A DNA stretch of 64,000 nucleotides from Owenia fusiformis. Its lineage: Eukaryota > Annelida > Polychaeta > Sabellida > Oweniidae. Below the pieces are notes generated by a model. The model did no database searches, was not told the DNA's origin, and saw nothing but the letters and a program-made list of their open reading frames with translations. This document shows, piece after piece, positions 46,201-56,348 of the stretch (positions within the stretch are counted from its first letter, which is position 1; the number at the start of each line of letters is the position of its first letter). The stretch spans positions 5,477,525-5,541,524 of the forward strand of contig CAIIXF020000004.1 of the NCBI GenBank assembly GCA_903813345.2. The letters are read 5' to 3'. Both the position numbers and the translations under genes were made by a program.

Positions 46201-49200
46201 AAAAAATGACTATTTATTGATTTTTTCAATAAATTCAAGAGTATTTTGTCACTGGCAGATCGTTACTTTGTTTCAACATTAAGTTCAACGCTGTGCTGTA
46301 AGTGGCAGTGTTGGATTGTTCTGTTGTTACTTTGTTTCAACATTAAGTCCAAGGTTGTAGGTGACATTTCCTTTATAATTCTTACAAAACATGCGGTAGG
46401 ACTACAACAGTAGGTACGGTAGTCTTTGAGGAAGATGGCACCTACCAGTACTAAACCATTGTATTCATCAGCTCTTCTCACCTTTACGCCCACTGGGCCA
46501 AAAATCAAAAGTAGTACACTTATACGCCCATGGGCGAAAAATAAGAGGTAAAATAACAGACGAAATTAACCCTTCTTTCAGTTATACGCCCAGGGCTTAT
46601 ATGTGAGAAAATCCGGTACATGTCAAGTTTTTTTTATTGAACTTCATTCCGACTCACCAAGGAGGATTGGCCCCCAGAGTGCAACATCGATATTCTGTCC
46701 CATATATGGGCATGTTGTGATACAAAATTTGAAAACAGCCACCATTTTATTCACTTCAACATTTGAATCGTGAATTTTGGTCTTATTTCCCAGCGACAAA
46801 TTCCAAAACGCACAAGAAATGATCGAGATATTGGTTCGAATCTTTTTTATCTTCAAATTTTATATTGATCCTAAAAGTTAATTCGCATTAAAATAATTTA
46901 TAAATATAACTGGAAACTGAAGATAAATATTAAATTTTTAGTAATACAAACATTCATAGTGTGTCACTGATGTTAGGACAGGTGCTACAATAACTACAAA
47001 TTAGTGATAAAATCGAATCAATACACATATGTACTTCATCAAAAATAGCTTTCATAGAAAATGAACTATCTGTGCTAAGTTGCTATTGGCAAATATCTCA
47101 GCTACAGTAAAACCTGTAAATCCAAGCACCTTAGAACATCTCTCAATGTAAATGACATTTTGTCTATCCCAATTTTGTACTCTCCAATTGAGTCGCATGT
47201 TAGGAGATGCTGGAATGTGAATACCTTATCTGAACACTTTTGGTTAGCCTCAGTGGTATTCATACTAGACGGGTTTTACTGTATATTGCACTGGCGGATC
47301 CAGGGGGCTCTGGGTCCCCCCTTGGGGGGCCCAGAAAAAAAATTTTGGGCCCAAAGATTTTGTAGGGCCTCAACTAGTGGGCCTTTTTGGGCATTACTTG
47401 GGTTTTTTGGGCCTTTTTAGGCCAAATTGTCAAAAATGGGTCTCAAATCTGGATTTTTTAAAATTTGCCCCCCCCCCGCCCTCTTATTAGCTTCTGGATC
47501 CACCAATGTATTGTATATGTCAGTTTACATCTGAGGCTACTTGTAAACAATGATACTTTTACTTACTTCAGAGGCTGCTTGTAGAATATCTCTAGACTTC
47601 CTCACTAGGGTCCGGGCTGGTACACCACCACTCAAAGTAACGATCTCAACGAGGACATTTTTGTTGTATAATATCTTGAACTCTTCGGTCATCTAAAATG
47701 TACCACAATATATTACAATATATAAGGAATGAGGTAATCAATAAAGACTAAAACTGATCCATCCTGTGAATATCATGTCAAAATCCTGGCCAATGGTTAT
47801 TTACTAGTAAATTGACTTCAATAGTTGAATAGATATCGTATCACAGCCTACTCAGTGTCTGATTTAGTTAAGAGTGGGGCATAGTGAACAAAGTATTTTT
47901 GTTGGAGACACACATAAAAATATTTAAGCTTATAATTTTAGATTTTAAACTCGATGAAGTTTGAAACAGACAAGGGGTATTAGCCTGGAAATGTTTCTTA
48001 GAGTTTATTTATGCTTATATTGATGTAAGAATAACATTAAACACTTCTGACCAACTCCATATAATTAAAATTTCCTACATCAATTGCTCTCTTACTTTGA
48101 CTCATATCCATGGTAACAACCGATTCAGGCTACAAGGCAAATTGTTACCTTTTCTAGAAATCCTTGGATGAGTTTCAATGCATCCTTCACTTGTGTGGAC
48201 TCAGCCCCATATTCCTGGACAAGAGCCTGAAATCCTTCAATGTTAAAGTTGAACACATCAGGAGTATTGTCCTTCACACTTGATTCACCCTTTACCTAAA
48301 ACACAGAAAACATACATTTATTTTTCAATGGAATTTTCCACTGTGACATATATTTTCAATGGAAATTTCCACTGATCATTTTATTGACCATGGAGTTTTC
48401 CACTGATAGATATTCACTTTACAACATTTAGCTTATGTCCAACAGAATTGTTCAGCATTTTCCACTTGAAGGTATTGAATGGAAATTTCTAAAAATATCA
48501 CCCACCTTTTCTTCTATTTTACCGTCAATACCACCCACCTTTTCTACCATTTTCCCACCAATATCACCCAGCTTTTCTACTATTTTACCACCAATATCAC
48601 CCACCTTTTCTACCATTTTCCCACCAATATCACACACTTTTTTTATGATTTTTCCACCAATATCACCCACCTTTTCTACTATTTGTCTGATAACCTCTAG
48701 CTCTCCTAAAAGCAACATGTCCGCTCTGTTGGAAGTATTCAAAGTTCCAATATTCTCCTTCAATGCCACTGAACTAGGGTCAATAAGAGCATCTTCCAAA
48801 GATGAAAATGTTGCGGGAATGTCCTTGAAGAGCATTGGATGCTGGGATTGGATGTCGAGCATCTATAAAAAATGTACACATACATATAATAGTTTTATAC
48901 AAAAAAAATTATTCCATTTCTAAAGTATTAAATTTTTTTTAGATTTAAAATTTTAACACAAGTTTAAGCTACAGAACATCATGATCGACTCGACTCTGCC
49001 TTGTTTACTGTTTAGTATCTTAGCGGGACCCTCAAGTTTACAATAAAAAAGAGGTCTCTCAAAGTCAACTTACTGTATTATCTGTCCTCGAGTCAACAAT
49101 AAGAGGGGGACTCAAAGTCAACTTACTGTATTTTCTACCCTTAGGTCTACAATAAGAGGGGACCTCTCAAAGAATACTTACTGTATTATCTGCCCTCAAG

Positions 49201-52200
49201 TCGACAATAAGAGGGGACCTCTCAAAGAATACTTACTGTATTATCTGCCCTCAAGTCTACAATAAGAGGGGACCTCTCAAAGAATACTTACTGTATTATC
49301 TGCCATCAAGTCTACAATAAGAGGGGACCTCTCAAAGAATACTTACTGTATTATCTGCCCTCAAGTCGACAATAAGAGGGGACCTCTCAAAGAATACTTA
49401 CAGTATTATCTGCCCTCAAGTCTACAATAAGAGGGGACCTCTCAAAAAATGTGTTCTGTATATTGTCCACCAAACTTTCAGAACTCACAGCCATGTCATC
49501 CTGAAAAATAAATTTTAATATAGCATTTCATTTCAAATCTCTGCTCAATATTATCAATGAACTTTAAAAGTTCAATATTTGTACTAAAATAGAGCTTATT
49601 TATGTTTAACATATTGCTCACGTTTATATTAAAAATAATGTGTACAAAACTAGGAGTTATATTATCCAGCTGTTTTAGCTTGTAAGAGTTTCATCATAGA
49701 GCATATATCATACAAGTGATATATTTAATTAATAAATAGAAATTCATTGATTTTTTTAAACTTGAAGTTTGATGCTATAATGTACACAGTATATTGGTAC
49801 CCAGGCTTTACATCTAAAAATATGGGCAGAATATACTGTAAACCATGGTTAACATAGGTTTAGTTCAGCATGCAATTTATTCACATCCTTTTTTAATTAA
49901 CTTCATGTTGAATCAAAATTTACTTTTTCAAAATTTTATCTTTTCCAACACCTGATTTGTGTTATATACCAGATCTTTCAATAAGTTCACGGAAAAATGC
50001 TCTCATTTCAAAGGTTTTTAATATTTTTTCATGAAATTTTAACATAACATCCAAACTTATTGAACGACCTGGTATCATTAACATCTAAACATAACATAGC
50101 AAAATTCAAATGTTTTACAGTATTTAAAATTCATCTTATTTTGTATGAATCTCATTGTGTTTTCAACAGGATTTTTTATCACGTGGGTGCACAATTCTCA
50201 TTTTCACAATTCAGACCGAAATTGGTCAAAATATGGCCATTTTTTATGATTTTTCTCATTTTCATGTGGGCGTTCAACTGCAAATCGATTTTCAGATGGA
50301 TGCGAGCCTGTTTTTTTAAATCTCAGGTGGGACAGGTGTTACACCAACATGTTTTAATGCTGGGGTGTTACACCCACTTGTTTTAATGCTGGTGTGTTAC
50401 GCCCACTTGTTTTAATGCTGGGGTGTTACGCCCACTTGTTTTAATGCTGGGGTATTACGCCCACTTGTTTTAATACTGGGGTGTTACGCCCACTTGTTTT
50501 AATGCTGGAGAGATCACTGTCATACTCACTTTCTTAACTGGGAATTTAACATGGTGTTTGATATTCAGCTGTGTGTTATCATTGAAGCCGGGGATTGTAA
50601 ACATCACATTGGCCTTAGGACGATGGAATGGGTTGCCTTCTTTCAATCCTGTCCATTCTATGCTCTGGAAAATCAGATTCATGAATATAAATACTATAAT
50701 TTATACAGGAAATCAAATGTTGAACATCAAATCAACCTTAGGATGGATCATCCAATCCAATTATTTCAAGGTGACATTTAATATTTATAAAAAAAATAAT
50801 GTTCATAAATTAAATATTACATTAAGGTTATAAATTATTGACTTGTTCTATCAGACACATTGTATTCATTAATCCTGTATGCCCATTATAACAAAAATAA
50901 TATATAACCTTGAAATAAAAAATCAATAGTGCACTGCCTTGAAGTACAATAACATGTAGCTGGTGAAACAAAATGATCTCCCGATCCTTTTTTAGAAAGC
51001 TTACTCAAACTCTCATTTTTAAAACAATTGGCCTTATTTGAAAAAAAAATGAGCCTCAATTTTGAAAAATAGGCCCACATTTTACAATCAAGTCCCAAAC
51101 TTCGTCCAAACTCTTGTATTAAAAAATATTTTTAGAACACCCTGTCAGTTTTTCAAATCTGCCCAAGAAGATGGTAACCCCTGCCTAAAAAACTATAATA
51201 CACTCTTCCTTTTCTAAAGGTGTCCACCAAAAGAGATTTTACTGCATAAAGCATTAGTGTCGAAGGCCATCAACATGGGCTTAACCAAACATGAGGCAGC
51301 AAGGCAATTGCCTCATCAACATTTTGCACAATTTTTCAGACATATTTCACTAAAATTGCTGTGAATTTGAATTCGAAAGGTAGTAGACAAGACATGTACA
51401 TTCTTTAGGTTAAATTTGTCTTGCCTATTTCAATGTCACCGGTCCCTAGTCCCCACCTCACCCCATGTATAGTCTGTCGAGTGACTTTATCATAGGGTAA
51501 CACAGGGTGCACCTGGTCCTCAGACTCCTCACCAACAAAAATTCATCCATTTTGTTACAAACACAGTGAATTTGCCTCACCTAGATCCTGGCTTCACCTC
51601 TGATCTGAACATACCTGTGTTGGTAGACCCAGTGCAGTAGAGACAATTTCAGGCAATTCTGATGCACCAATGGCTCCTGCATTCTTCATGAATGACACAT
51701 AGCTAGGTGTATGGGCCACAAACACCTCCTGTGATCCAAATACAACTGAAAATGAAGATACATTTATATAGTATGCTTCCCCGTAGCCAGCTTTTACCAG
51801 GAGGGGGAGCTTTTTTCAGGGTGGGGAGCTTTTTCACAATTTTGGCTAAAAATCATGCAAAAAATTCTCAGAATGGTGAAAACTGCATGATTTTGAAAGA
51901 ATTTCTGGACGGGGGGGGGGGGGGGGGGTCCAAGCACCTCCTGTGATCCGAAAACAACACAAAATAAATGTGTCAGACACATTTATAATGCTTCTTGGAA
52001 AATAGGTTTGAAGCAATATCTGAAAGGCAAAATTTTATGTTTGAAAAAGTGCAAAATAAGTGTGCAAGCACAATTAAAAATTTTCTCTGAAGTTTTTCGA
52101 TAAAAATTTGCAGTTGATACACCATAGGCATTATAATTGATCAAAATTTCATTTACATATTACAATACAATAGCAAATAGTTTAAAGCATCACATGTCTT

Positions 52201-54773
52201 TCAAATCAGATTGACATTATATACTTTGGCTTTCTTAATGACATTATTGGAAATTCAAAAGTATGAGTGTAGTGCATGTAATAGACCGAACATATACTAG
52301 GGTTGTGCCCAAGTACATTATCAGGATTGGTTTTACTAGCAACTAGGTTTTTTCCAAAATCTGATAAAATACCTGTTATAGTGTTAGAATTTCTCATAAA
52401 ATTTATTCAGACAATAAATTAAGACTTGTCTCATATTGAAAGAAGTCTTTTTCATTAAGTTTTAATAATTGTTATGTGGGAAAATGCTAAGACTATGCCT
52501 CCAATTACACTCTATTTAAAAAGGTTTTCGGGTACACCCCCCCCCCCCACATACTGATACTCGACATTCATTCTAACGCATATTTTTCGGATATATTAGC
52601 ACCCCCTCTTGCCCAAAATCCTGGATCCGTGTGGTGGTTAATACATGCATGAATGCTTTTAAATCCAATACAGAATGACACATTGTTCTTTATTACAACT
52701 CAAACAATCTATCACAATACTTTACAAAATGGCCATTTCCTGTATATTTTACCCAGAATGCACAAAAACCAATCTGCTGTAAACTTTCCAAGAAATATCT
52801 CTGAAAATTTCAGATAAATCTATCGAACTTTTGACTGAAATTGTGTAGACAAGACAAAAATGTCCAAAATTGCCACCTAGAAATTTTCCCAAAAGATTCT
52901 TTTATGCAGTTGATTCCCCAATGTTGTATGGGTTAATTAGTCTAGATGGAGGGATTTTGCGATTAAAAACGAAAATTTCCTTGTTCTACCAATTAACTAA
53001 TATGGTTGGAGATTCAACTCCATAAAAATAATTCCAGTACTTAGTTATTTATTTCTATGTTGTTGAATCCCCAATCGTATGGGTTAATCGCCAGAATGAG
53101 TAAATTTCATTTCCCCCGTCTATTGGTATATTTGGGCTCTGCAAATTAAGGGGCTTCCCCTTTCGCCATCTTGAAAAGAAGTGACAAATGTTGAGATGCA
53201 GCACGAAAATCTTCTCGTTCTGCTGATAAACCAATACTATTTTGGATTCAGCTGCATAAAAAGAATCCTGAAATGCTCAGGAATATATCAAGGTAGGTAT
53301 TTTAAGTGAAGGAGGCGTGAATTTTTCTCCCAGGGCAGTATTCATGCAGGCAACAGATTGGACCTGTCGCAGGACTATAGTCATGGAATTGGATAACTCC
53401 AAAACTAATCAGTTTTTAAGAAGTTTGTACCAAAAAATGGTTTGGCTTGGAACTAGGCCTGCATCAAATGTTGGTACTGTTGCCAGTGAGGTTTGATAAA
53501 GTTTGAGAACCTCAACTGATTCTAGTCATCACCTGAAGGCTGAAGCGTTCTCCCAAAGTTGCGACTGTCTCAGATTGTAGAAGCATACACTTAACTTTTC
53601 AAATTGGCCAGTATTTCAAAATGTCTACCATCAGCGCCAGCCATGAATATCTCTTCCAGGCCCCAGGGTGCACCTTTCTTCATTTCTTAATATAATACGT
53701 AGTCCAGGAAGTGATGTCACTAAATCTCTTATTGGTCTTATTGTGGACATTTTGAAATACTGGCTGATTTAAAGATTGAAGTGTACTTTACTGCAATTTG
53801 AGACTGCCACAACTTTCTTGTGATAAGAATCGATAAAAGTAAGCATAGCTATTATTAGCTCGAACCATTAATTTTTGTGTTTTGAAATATAACATAGTCG
53901 CCTATTGTATGTGCACAAAATATGAATGAAGAGATGGTCTTGGTACTTAATAAATACTGAATACACTGGGATACATCAGGGGCTGTGAATTGGTACAATC
54001 CGAAATCCGATCCGGATAATTTTTATCTTTTTGGATAAATCTTGAATTACTTATCACAAAAATATTTGGAATTTGGTGAATCCTAGATTAGATTAGACGG
54101 ATTAAGATTAGAGAGGGAATCCCCAAAATTGGAATTCGGATAAAATTTATCCCAAAAGTAATACACCTATATAGGTGGATTGCAATTTATCCTAAGATTA
54201 ATCCCAAGATCGCACTAATTCGCGGATTTTTGGGTTAATTCTAGGATCTATCGCACAATGCATACTTAGCATAAAAATTTATTTGGAATCCAAATCGTAT
54301 CAACTAACTGCCCCAGATCATGAGGTTTGGCTACTGCTACAAGCGAGATCATCAGGTCATTGACTGATTGAATCCTCGGCTTCAATAATGGAGTTTCATA
54401 AAAAATTCATACTCAATGCAAGGAAACAATAAAATAGGTAAAATATCATCAGTGATAATTATCTTATTTACATAGTTTCCTGACTTTAAGTATTTCGAAT
54501 ATCGAGTCAATTTACACGAACCGATCTCAGAATTCGATCATGTGATTCTGAATCGAAAGAAAAAATGGGAGGAAATTTCAATTTTCAATTGACCTTGGAG
54601 TTTTTTGTTGATAACTCGAAGATTACACTGTAAATGAAACTATTTTTAAACTGAATACACCCGTTAAATGTTTATACACCATATTATCACACAAAATATC
54701 ATATAGTCTTACCGTTAAAGAGAAATACACACAAAATCACAAAGAATCGATTCGATAGAATTCTGTCCGCCAT
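43034..54773 (-). CDS. ATP6AP2: ATP6AP2, (pro)renin receptor / V-ATPase accessory protein 2, eight exons, complete
   Basis: Type I membrane glycoprotein that assists V-ATPase assembly; also known in animals as the prorenin receptor with Wnt/planar-polarity links. Exons in transcript order (minus strand): 54713-54773, 51615-51745, 50530-50664, 49402-49500, 48671-48862, 48149-48295, 47567-47692, 43034-43219. They total 1077 nt = 358 aa plus stop; the human protein is 350 aa. All internal junctions after exon 2 are phase 0. Residues 1-~24 form a signal peptide. Exon 3 has the family signature GLKEGNPFHRPKANVMF. R286-K-S-R289 keeps the Rx[KR]R-like processing site. A single helix at ~312-336 is followed by the highly conserved tail IWGMDPGRDSIIYRM, ending in a lysine-rich MKKE that could act as an ER-retrieval-type signal. 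Exons 4 and 5 end in tandem arrays that repeat the donor. The promoter is shared head-to-head with an exon at 55167. Confidence 0.95.
43711..43922. mobile_element. 212-bp MITE with CACTCTACTATACC ends, copy 1
   Basis: Left CACTCTACTATACCT, right AGGTATAGTAGAGTG: a perfect 15-bp inverted repeat. A second copy is at 62588-62798. On the minus strand it contributes a hydrophobic open frame (43804-44001, after an acceptor ttttcttacag) that mimics a membrane exon; the repeat explains most of it. Confidence 0.85.
44040..44150 (-). repeat. ~150-bp hairpin repeat family, reverse copy
   Basis: Reverse copy with 'aggcatgtagttaacactct', 'aaattgtatagaaatgcaag' and 'aaaatcaggtagttccttca' in the family order. 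Confidence 0.8.
44635..45270. repeat. ~99-bp satellite-like tandem array, about 6.5 units
   Basis: The unit contains 'aacattccaagttaaaaagg', 'tttcaaatccagcttttctt', 'cgtaacatatgtagtataag' and 'gaaaatgtccataaaattgt'. The 'ccaagtta' landmark recurs at intervals of ~100, 99, 99, 98, 58 and 98 bp; one unit is internally deleted. Lies in the last ATP6AP2 intron. The minus-strand frames here (NNFMDIFALIC-type repeats) are by-products. Confidence 0.92.
45323..45622 (-). CDS. Small putative type II membrane protein, unknown (inside ATP6AP2 intron 7)
   Basis: A 99-residue frame: basic start MFIRDR, a hydrophobic segment at about residues 7-24, then a polar, acidic stretch with three N-glycosylation sequons (NQT, NKS, NDT). 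The layout resembles the signal anchor of a Golgi-type enzyme, but no enzyme domain follows and no good donor ends the frame. Same strand as ATP6AP2. It may be a small gene, an orphan first exon or chance. Confidence 0.3.
   Translation of the reverse strand: MFIRDRFFQYLFLYLIFILILFGIKYQDDWMREITVRLRLQDQIFAALEFGNMKRNQTAIIENKSTEIETYEYVTLETGLDQSELITKLIFEELNDTQI
46111..46619. mobile_element. 509-bp non-autonomous element with GTACCGGATTTTCTC ends
   Basis: Ends are inverted repeats of about 27 bp (GTACCGGATTTTCTCGCATA left; TATGTGAGAAAATCCGGTAC right). Subterminal 'cttatacgcccatgggc' blocks occur in direct and inverted copies at 46130-46200 and 46485-46600. No transposase frame. It lies in the last ATP6AP2 intron. 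Confidence 0.8.
47103..47283. mobile_element. TACAGTAAAACCTGT-end MITE in ATP6AP2 intron
   Basis: Left TACAGTAAAACCTGTAAAT, right GGGTTTTACTGTA, same ends as 22706. Interior has 'cacctt', 'gaacat' and 'tgaacac' blocks. Confidence 0.65.
47289..47508. mobile_element. CACTGGCGGATCCAG-end MITE, copy 1
   Basis: Left CACTGGCGGATCCAGGGGG, right CTTCTGGATCCACCAATG. Flanked by tattg on both sides, suggesting a 5-bp duplication. The interior is rich in 'gggcc' and poly-C. A related copy is at 56024. Confidence 0.65.
47567..47692 (-). CDS. ATP6AP2: ATP6AP2 exon 7, with RKSR processing site
   Basis: Acceptor acattttag, donor GAA|GTAAGT. Encodes NVLVEIVTLSGG and TLVRKSRDILQAASE. Confidence 0.93.
48149..48295 (-). 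CDS. ATP6AP2: ATP6AP2 exon 6
   Basis: Acceptor ctgtgttttag, donor AAAAG|GTAACA. Encodes FNIEGFQALVQEYGAESTQV and DALKLIQGFLEK, the helical region before the processing site. Confidence 0.93.
48455..48671 (-). repeat. 33-bp tandem array carrying repeated splice donors at the end of ATP6AP2 exon 5
   Basis: About six 33-bp units reading on the minus strand as VEKVGDIGGKI-type 11-residue repeats in frame with exon 5. The exon/intron boundary lies at the first unit (GAAAAG|GTGGGT). The same donor context recurs after 48605, 48539 and 48506, each a multiple of 33 bp from 48671. Other units have lost the donor (AAAAGC|TGGGT and AAAAAG|TGTGTG). Confidence 0.9.
48671..48862 (-). CDS. ATP6AP2: ATP6AP2 exon 5 (shortest form; four possible donors)
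   Basis: Acceptor tttttatag, donor GAAAAG|GTGGGT chosen because it gives the length and alignment expected from other ATP6AP2 proteins. Encodes MLLLGELEVIRQIVEK at its end. Downstream donors would add 22, 44 or 55 residues in frame. Confidence 0.85.
49022..49450 (-). repeat. 55-bp tandem array of ATP6AP2 exon 4 end plus donor
   Basis: About eight units. The landmark 'gagggg' recurs at 49051, 49103, 49156, 49211, 49266, 49321, 49376 and 49431, so the period settles to exactly 55 bp in the units nearest the exon. Each unit, on the minus strand, holds the last ~38 bp of exon 4 (CCTCTTATTGTAGACTTGAG...) and the donor GTAAGT. The first (exon-proximal) unit is the real exon end. Confidence 0.93.
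49402..49500 (-). CDS. ATP6AP2: ATP6AP2 exon 4
   Basis: Acceptor tatttttcag, donor AATACT|GTAAGT. Encodes DDMAVSSESLVDNIQNTFFE and PLIVDLRADNT. Its last part is repeated downstream as a 55-bp array. Confidence 0.9.
49967..50074. mobile_element. 108-bp MITE with TACCAGATCTTTCAATAAG ends
   Basis: Left TACCAGATCTTTCAATAAGT, right ACTTATTGAACGACCTGGTA: imperfect inverted repeat of about 20 bp. No coding content; in an ATP6AP2 intron. Confidence 0.65.
50325..50512. repeat. ~30-bp intronic minisatellite next to ATP6AP2 exon 3
   Basis: About six units of 'gggtgttacgcccacttgtt' followed by 'ttaatgctg'. The array starts ~18 bp downstream of the exon 3 donor; unlike the other two ATP6AP2 arrays it does not contain exon sequence. 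Confidence 0.92.
50530..50664 (-). CDS. ATP6AP2: ATP6AP2 exon 3 with HRPKANVMF signature
   Basis: Acceptor gattttccag, donor AAA|GTGAGT. Encodes SIEWTGLKEGNPFHRPKANV and TIPGFNDNTQLNIKHHVKFP. Confidence 0.93.
51615..51745 (-). CDS. ATP6AP2: ATP6AP2 exon 2
   Basis: Acceptor cttcattttcag, donor ACACAG|GTATGT. Completes the signal-peptide region and encodes FVAHTPSYVSFMKN and ELPEIVSTALGLPTQ. Confidence 0.92.
51780..51930. repeat. Poly-G rich dispersed repeat
   Basis: Contains 'gtagccagcttttaccagg', 'gggagcttttt' and a long G run. The start matches 57542-57580, and part resembles 4468-4670. Confidence 0.55.
51931..54712. other. ATP6AP2 intron 1
   Basis: Long first intron; no nested exon recognised. 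It contains a poly-C tract at ~52538 and a pair of diverged direct repeats around 52915-52960 and 53063-53095 ('ccccaat...gtatgggttaat'). Confidence 0.5.
54713..54773 (-). CDS. ATP6AP2: ATP6AP2 exon 1: start codon and signal peptide
   Basis: MADRILSNRFFVILCVFLFN: basic start, then a hydrophobic core typical of a signal peptide. Donor AACG|GTAAGA. The ATG is the first in this context, and an in-phase junction with exon 2 supports it. Confidence 0.88.
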
Positions 54774-54804
54774 CTTGTCTGTTTTGATCGATGATCATGC
54801 GCAG
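54765..54804. promoter_or_regulatory. YY1-like and NRF1-like sites at the shared promoter
   Basis: On the minus strand the ATP6AP2 start lies in CAAGATGGCGGAC, close to the YY1 consensus AANATGGCGGC. Just upstream, CATGCGCAG (54796-54804) resembles an NRF1 half-site. Both are typical of TATA-less housekeeping and bidirectional promoters. Motif matches only. Confidence 0.4.
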
Positions 54805-55166
54805 TAGGGAGAAAATAAAAAATTGGAGCTTGGACTGAAATTTTTAACAATTGATATTAAATTTATGATGTACATGAGCCAAATAGAACCTAAAATCGCA
54901 TCTGCATTATCAAAATATATATTCGTTATTACAGTTTTGCTATTATTTAGAGGGTCTAATTTTGATTGTGGTCAATAAATGCTAAACGCTGGCACCTGTC
55001 TCTGAACGGTTTTTCATATTCTCCCTAACTTCTGTTTATTGTAGTCAATTCTTTACGTGTTCAGTGCAAAATCTACGACATATTTCTCGATCTGCAATGT
55101 CGGTTTGAAAACATATGGACTTTGAGCACATTAATACTGGATTTCTGGCTATGGAATAGTACTCAA

Positions 55167-55252
55167 ATGGCAGACAACTCCGAGAGGAATATTTGGGACG
55201 CGCTAGGAGGCTCCGATGGTGCGTCAAATGGGCATAGATCGATGGGAAATAG
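55167..55252 (+). CDS. First coding exon of an unrecognised gene divergent from ATP6AP2
   Basis: MADNSERNIWDALGGSDGAS, then eight more residues to GNR, ending in phase 2 at a strong donor (AATAG|GTATGT). It starts 393 bp from the ATP6AP2 ATG in head-to-head orientation, in a locally CpG-richer stretch, which is how a bidirectional housekeeping promoter would look. The residues are polar and protein-like but match no family I recognise. I did not find the next exon in the remaining 8.7 kb; first introns of this size are common. Confidence 0.5.
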
Positions 55253-56023
55253 GTATGTGTGAAGGGATTTATTTTGAATCGTAAAGATGAACAAGGAAAT
55301 GTCCGGATCGCATTCGCAATCGTTATCTGAAATTCCGTGTTATTTTTGGTTGGGTCATTGCGAATGGTAATCCATGTTGCAATCGTTAACTCAAAGGGGC
55401 ATTATATCACACGATTTTGTTATATTTCCGGCAGATCTTTTCAAGGGAGGGAACTAAATCATGATTCCCTCACCATCAGGAATTTTTAATGACGCACGTT
55501 TTCACCTCTGTCCGGGCGTTCATTACTTGGCCTTACAGTTTATCCAGACCGGGATGATAACGACCGGATTTGAAGATGGGATTCATAGGAGAACGATATT
55601 ATTGTGAACAGGGGAGAATGCGGTAAAATGGACCTCATTGGGCTAGCTAATCATTGATTAACCTGATTAGGCCTGGTGATTGCCAAGGGTCTATTTGATA
55701 AAATGTTTGCCCGGAATTAATGGCAACATGGCCTGAGAAATTACATGAATTTAATTCGGTTTGGCTTTGTGGCACATTGATCAATCTGATGTCTTGCCTA
55801 TGATGCTTTCAGTCGTCATCTTAGGCCTAGGCTATGTCCACCGCAGCCACCGGGGAAATTGTTAGGCCTATAGTGTAAGTTACTGATATTACCTCCTCAA
55901 TGAGCAAACAATGCGAAACTGTCAATAAATAGGTCACTGTTAATGGCCCTATCCCAGTTGGTGACTGAACTGATCACAAGTATCTATAAATCTAGGCGAG
56001 CATTGGATAAGACGGACATCTGC

Positions 56024-56306
56024 ACTGGCGGATCCAGAAGCTACCAAGGTGGGGGGGATTTCAAGTCAAGAAAAAAACTTTCCGCGCTTGCCCCTCAAAC
56101 CCAAAATTGGGCCCAAAGTTTGAAAATTTAAGGCCCTTTTTGTGTCTGATAATTTGGCATTAAAAGGCCCAAAAAGGCCAAGTTATGACCCAAAAGGCCC
56201 ATTTTTAAGGCCTTGCAAATTTTTTGGGGCCCTAAAAAATTTCAGTGTCTCTCTTTATCTAAAGCTTGTGTTCTCTCTTCCAAGGGACAGTAGGTGGATC
56301 CCACAA
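56024..56306. mobile_element. CACTGGCGGATCCAG-end MITE, copy 2 (degenerate)
   Basis: Left CACTGGCGGATCCAGAAGCT, then a G run and 'aaaggccc' blocks; right GTGGATCCCACAATG. Same family as 47289. Confidence 0.55.
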
Positions 56307-56348
56307 TGGCATTGGACTATTTTTGAAAAGTAAGCTGAAAATGAGTTT

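Noticed and set aside
46828-46845. GGTTCGAATC resembling a tRNA T-arm
   Set aside because: No matching A box or cloverleaf within 100 bp on either strand.
48435-48923. 162-residue plus-strand frame with Pro/Ser/Phe repeats
   Set aside because: Antisense to ATP6AP2 exon 5 and its 33-bp array; repeats on one strand keep frames open on the other.
49022-49450. Regular short repeats that could be mistaken for a CRISPR array
   Set aside because: The units are contiguous tandem copies without unique spacers, and consist of a eukaryotic exon end plus splice donor.
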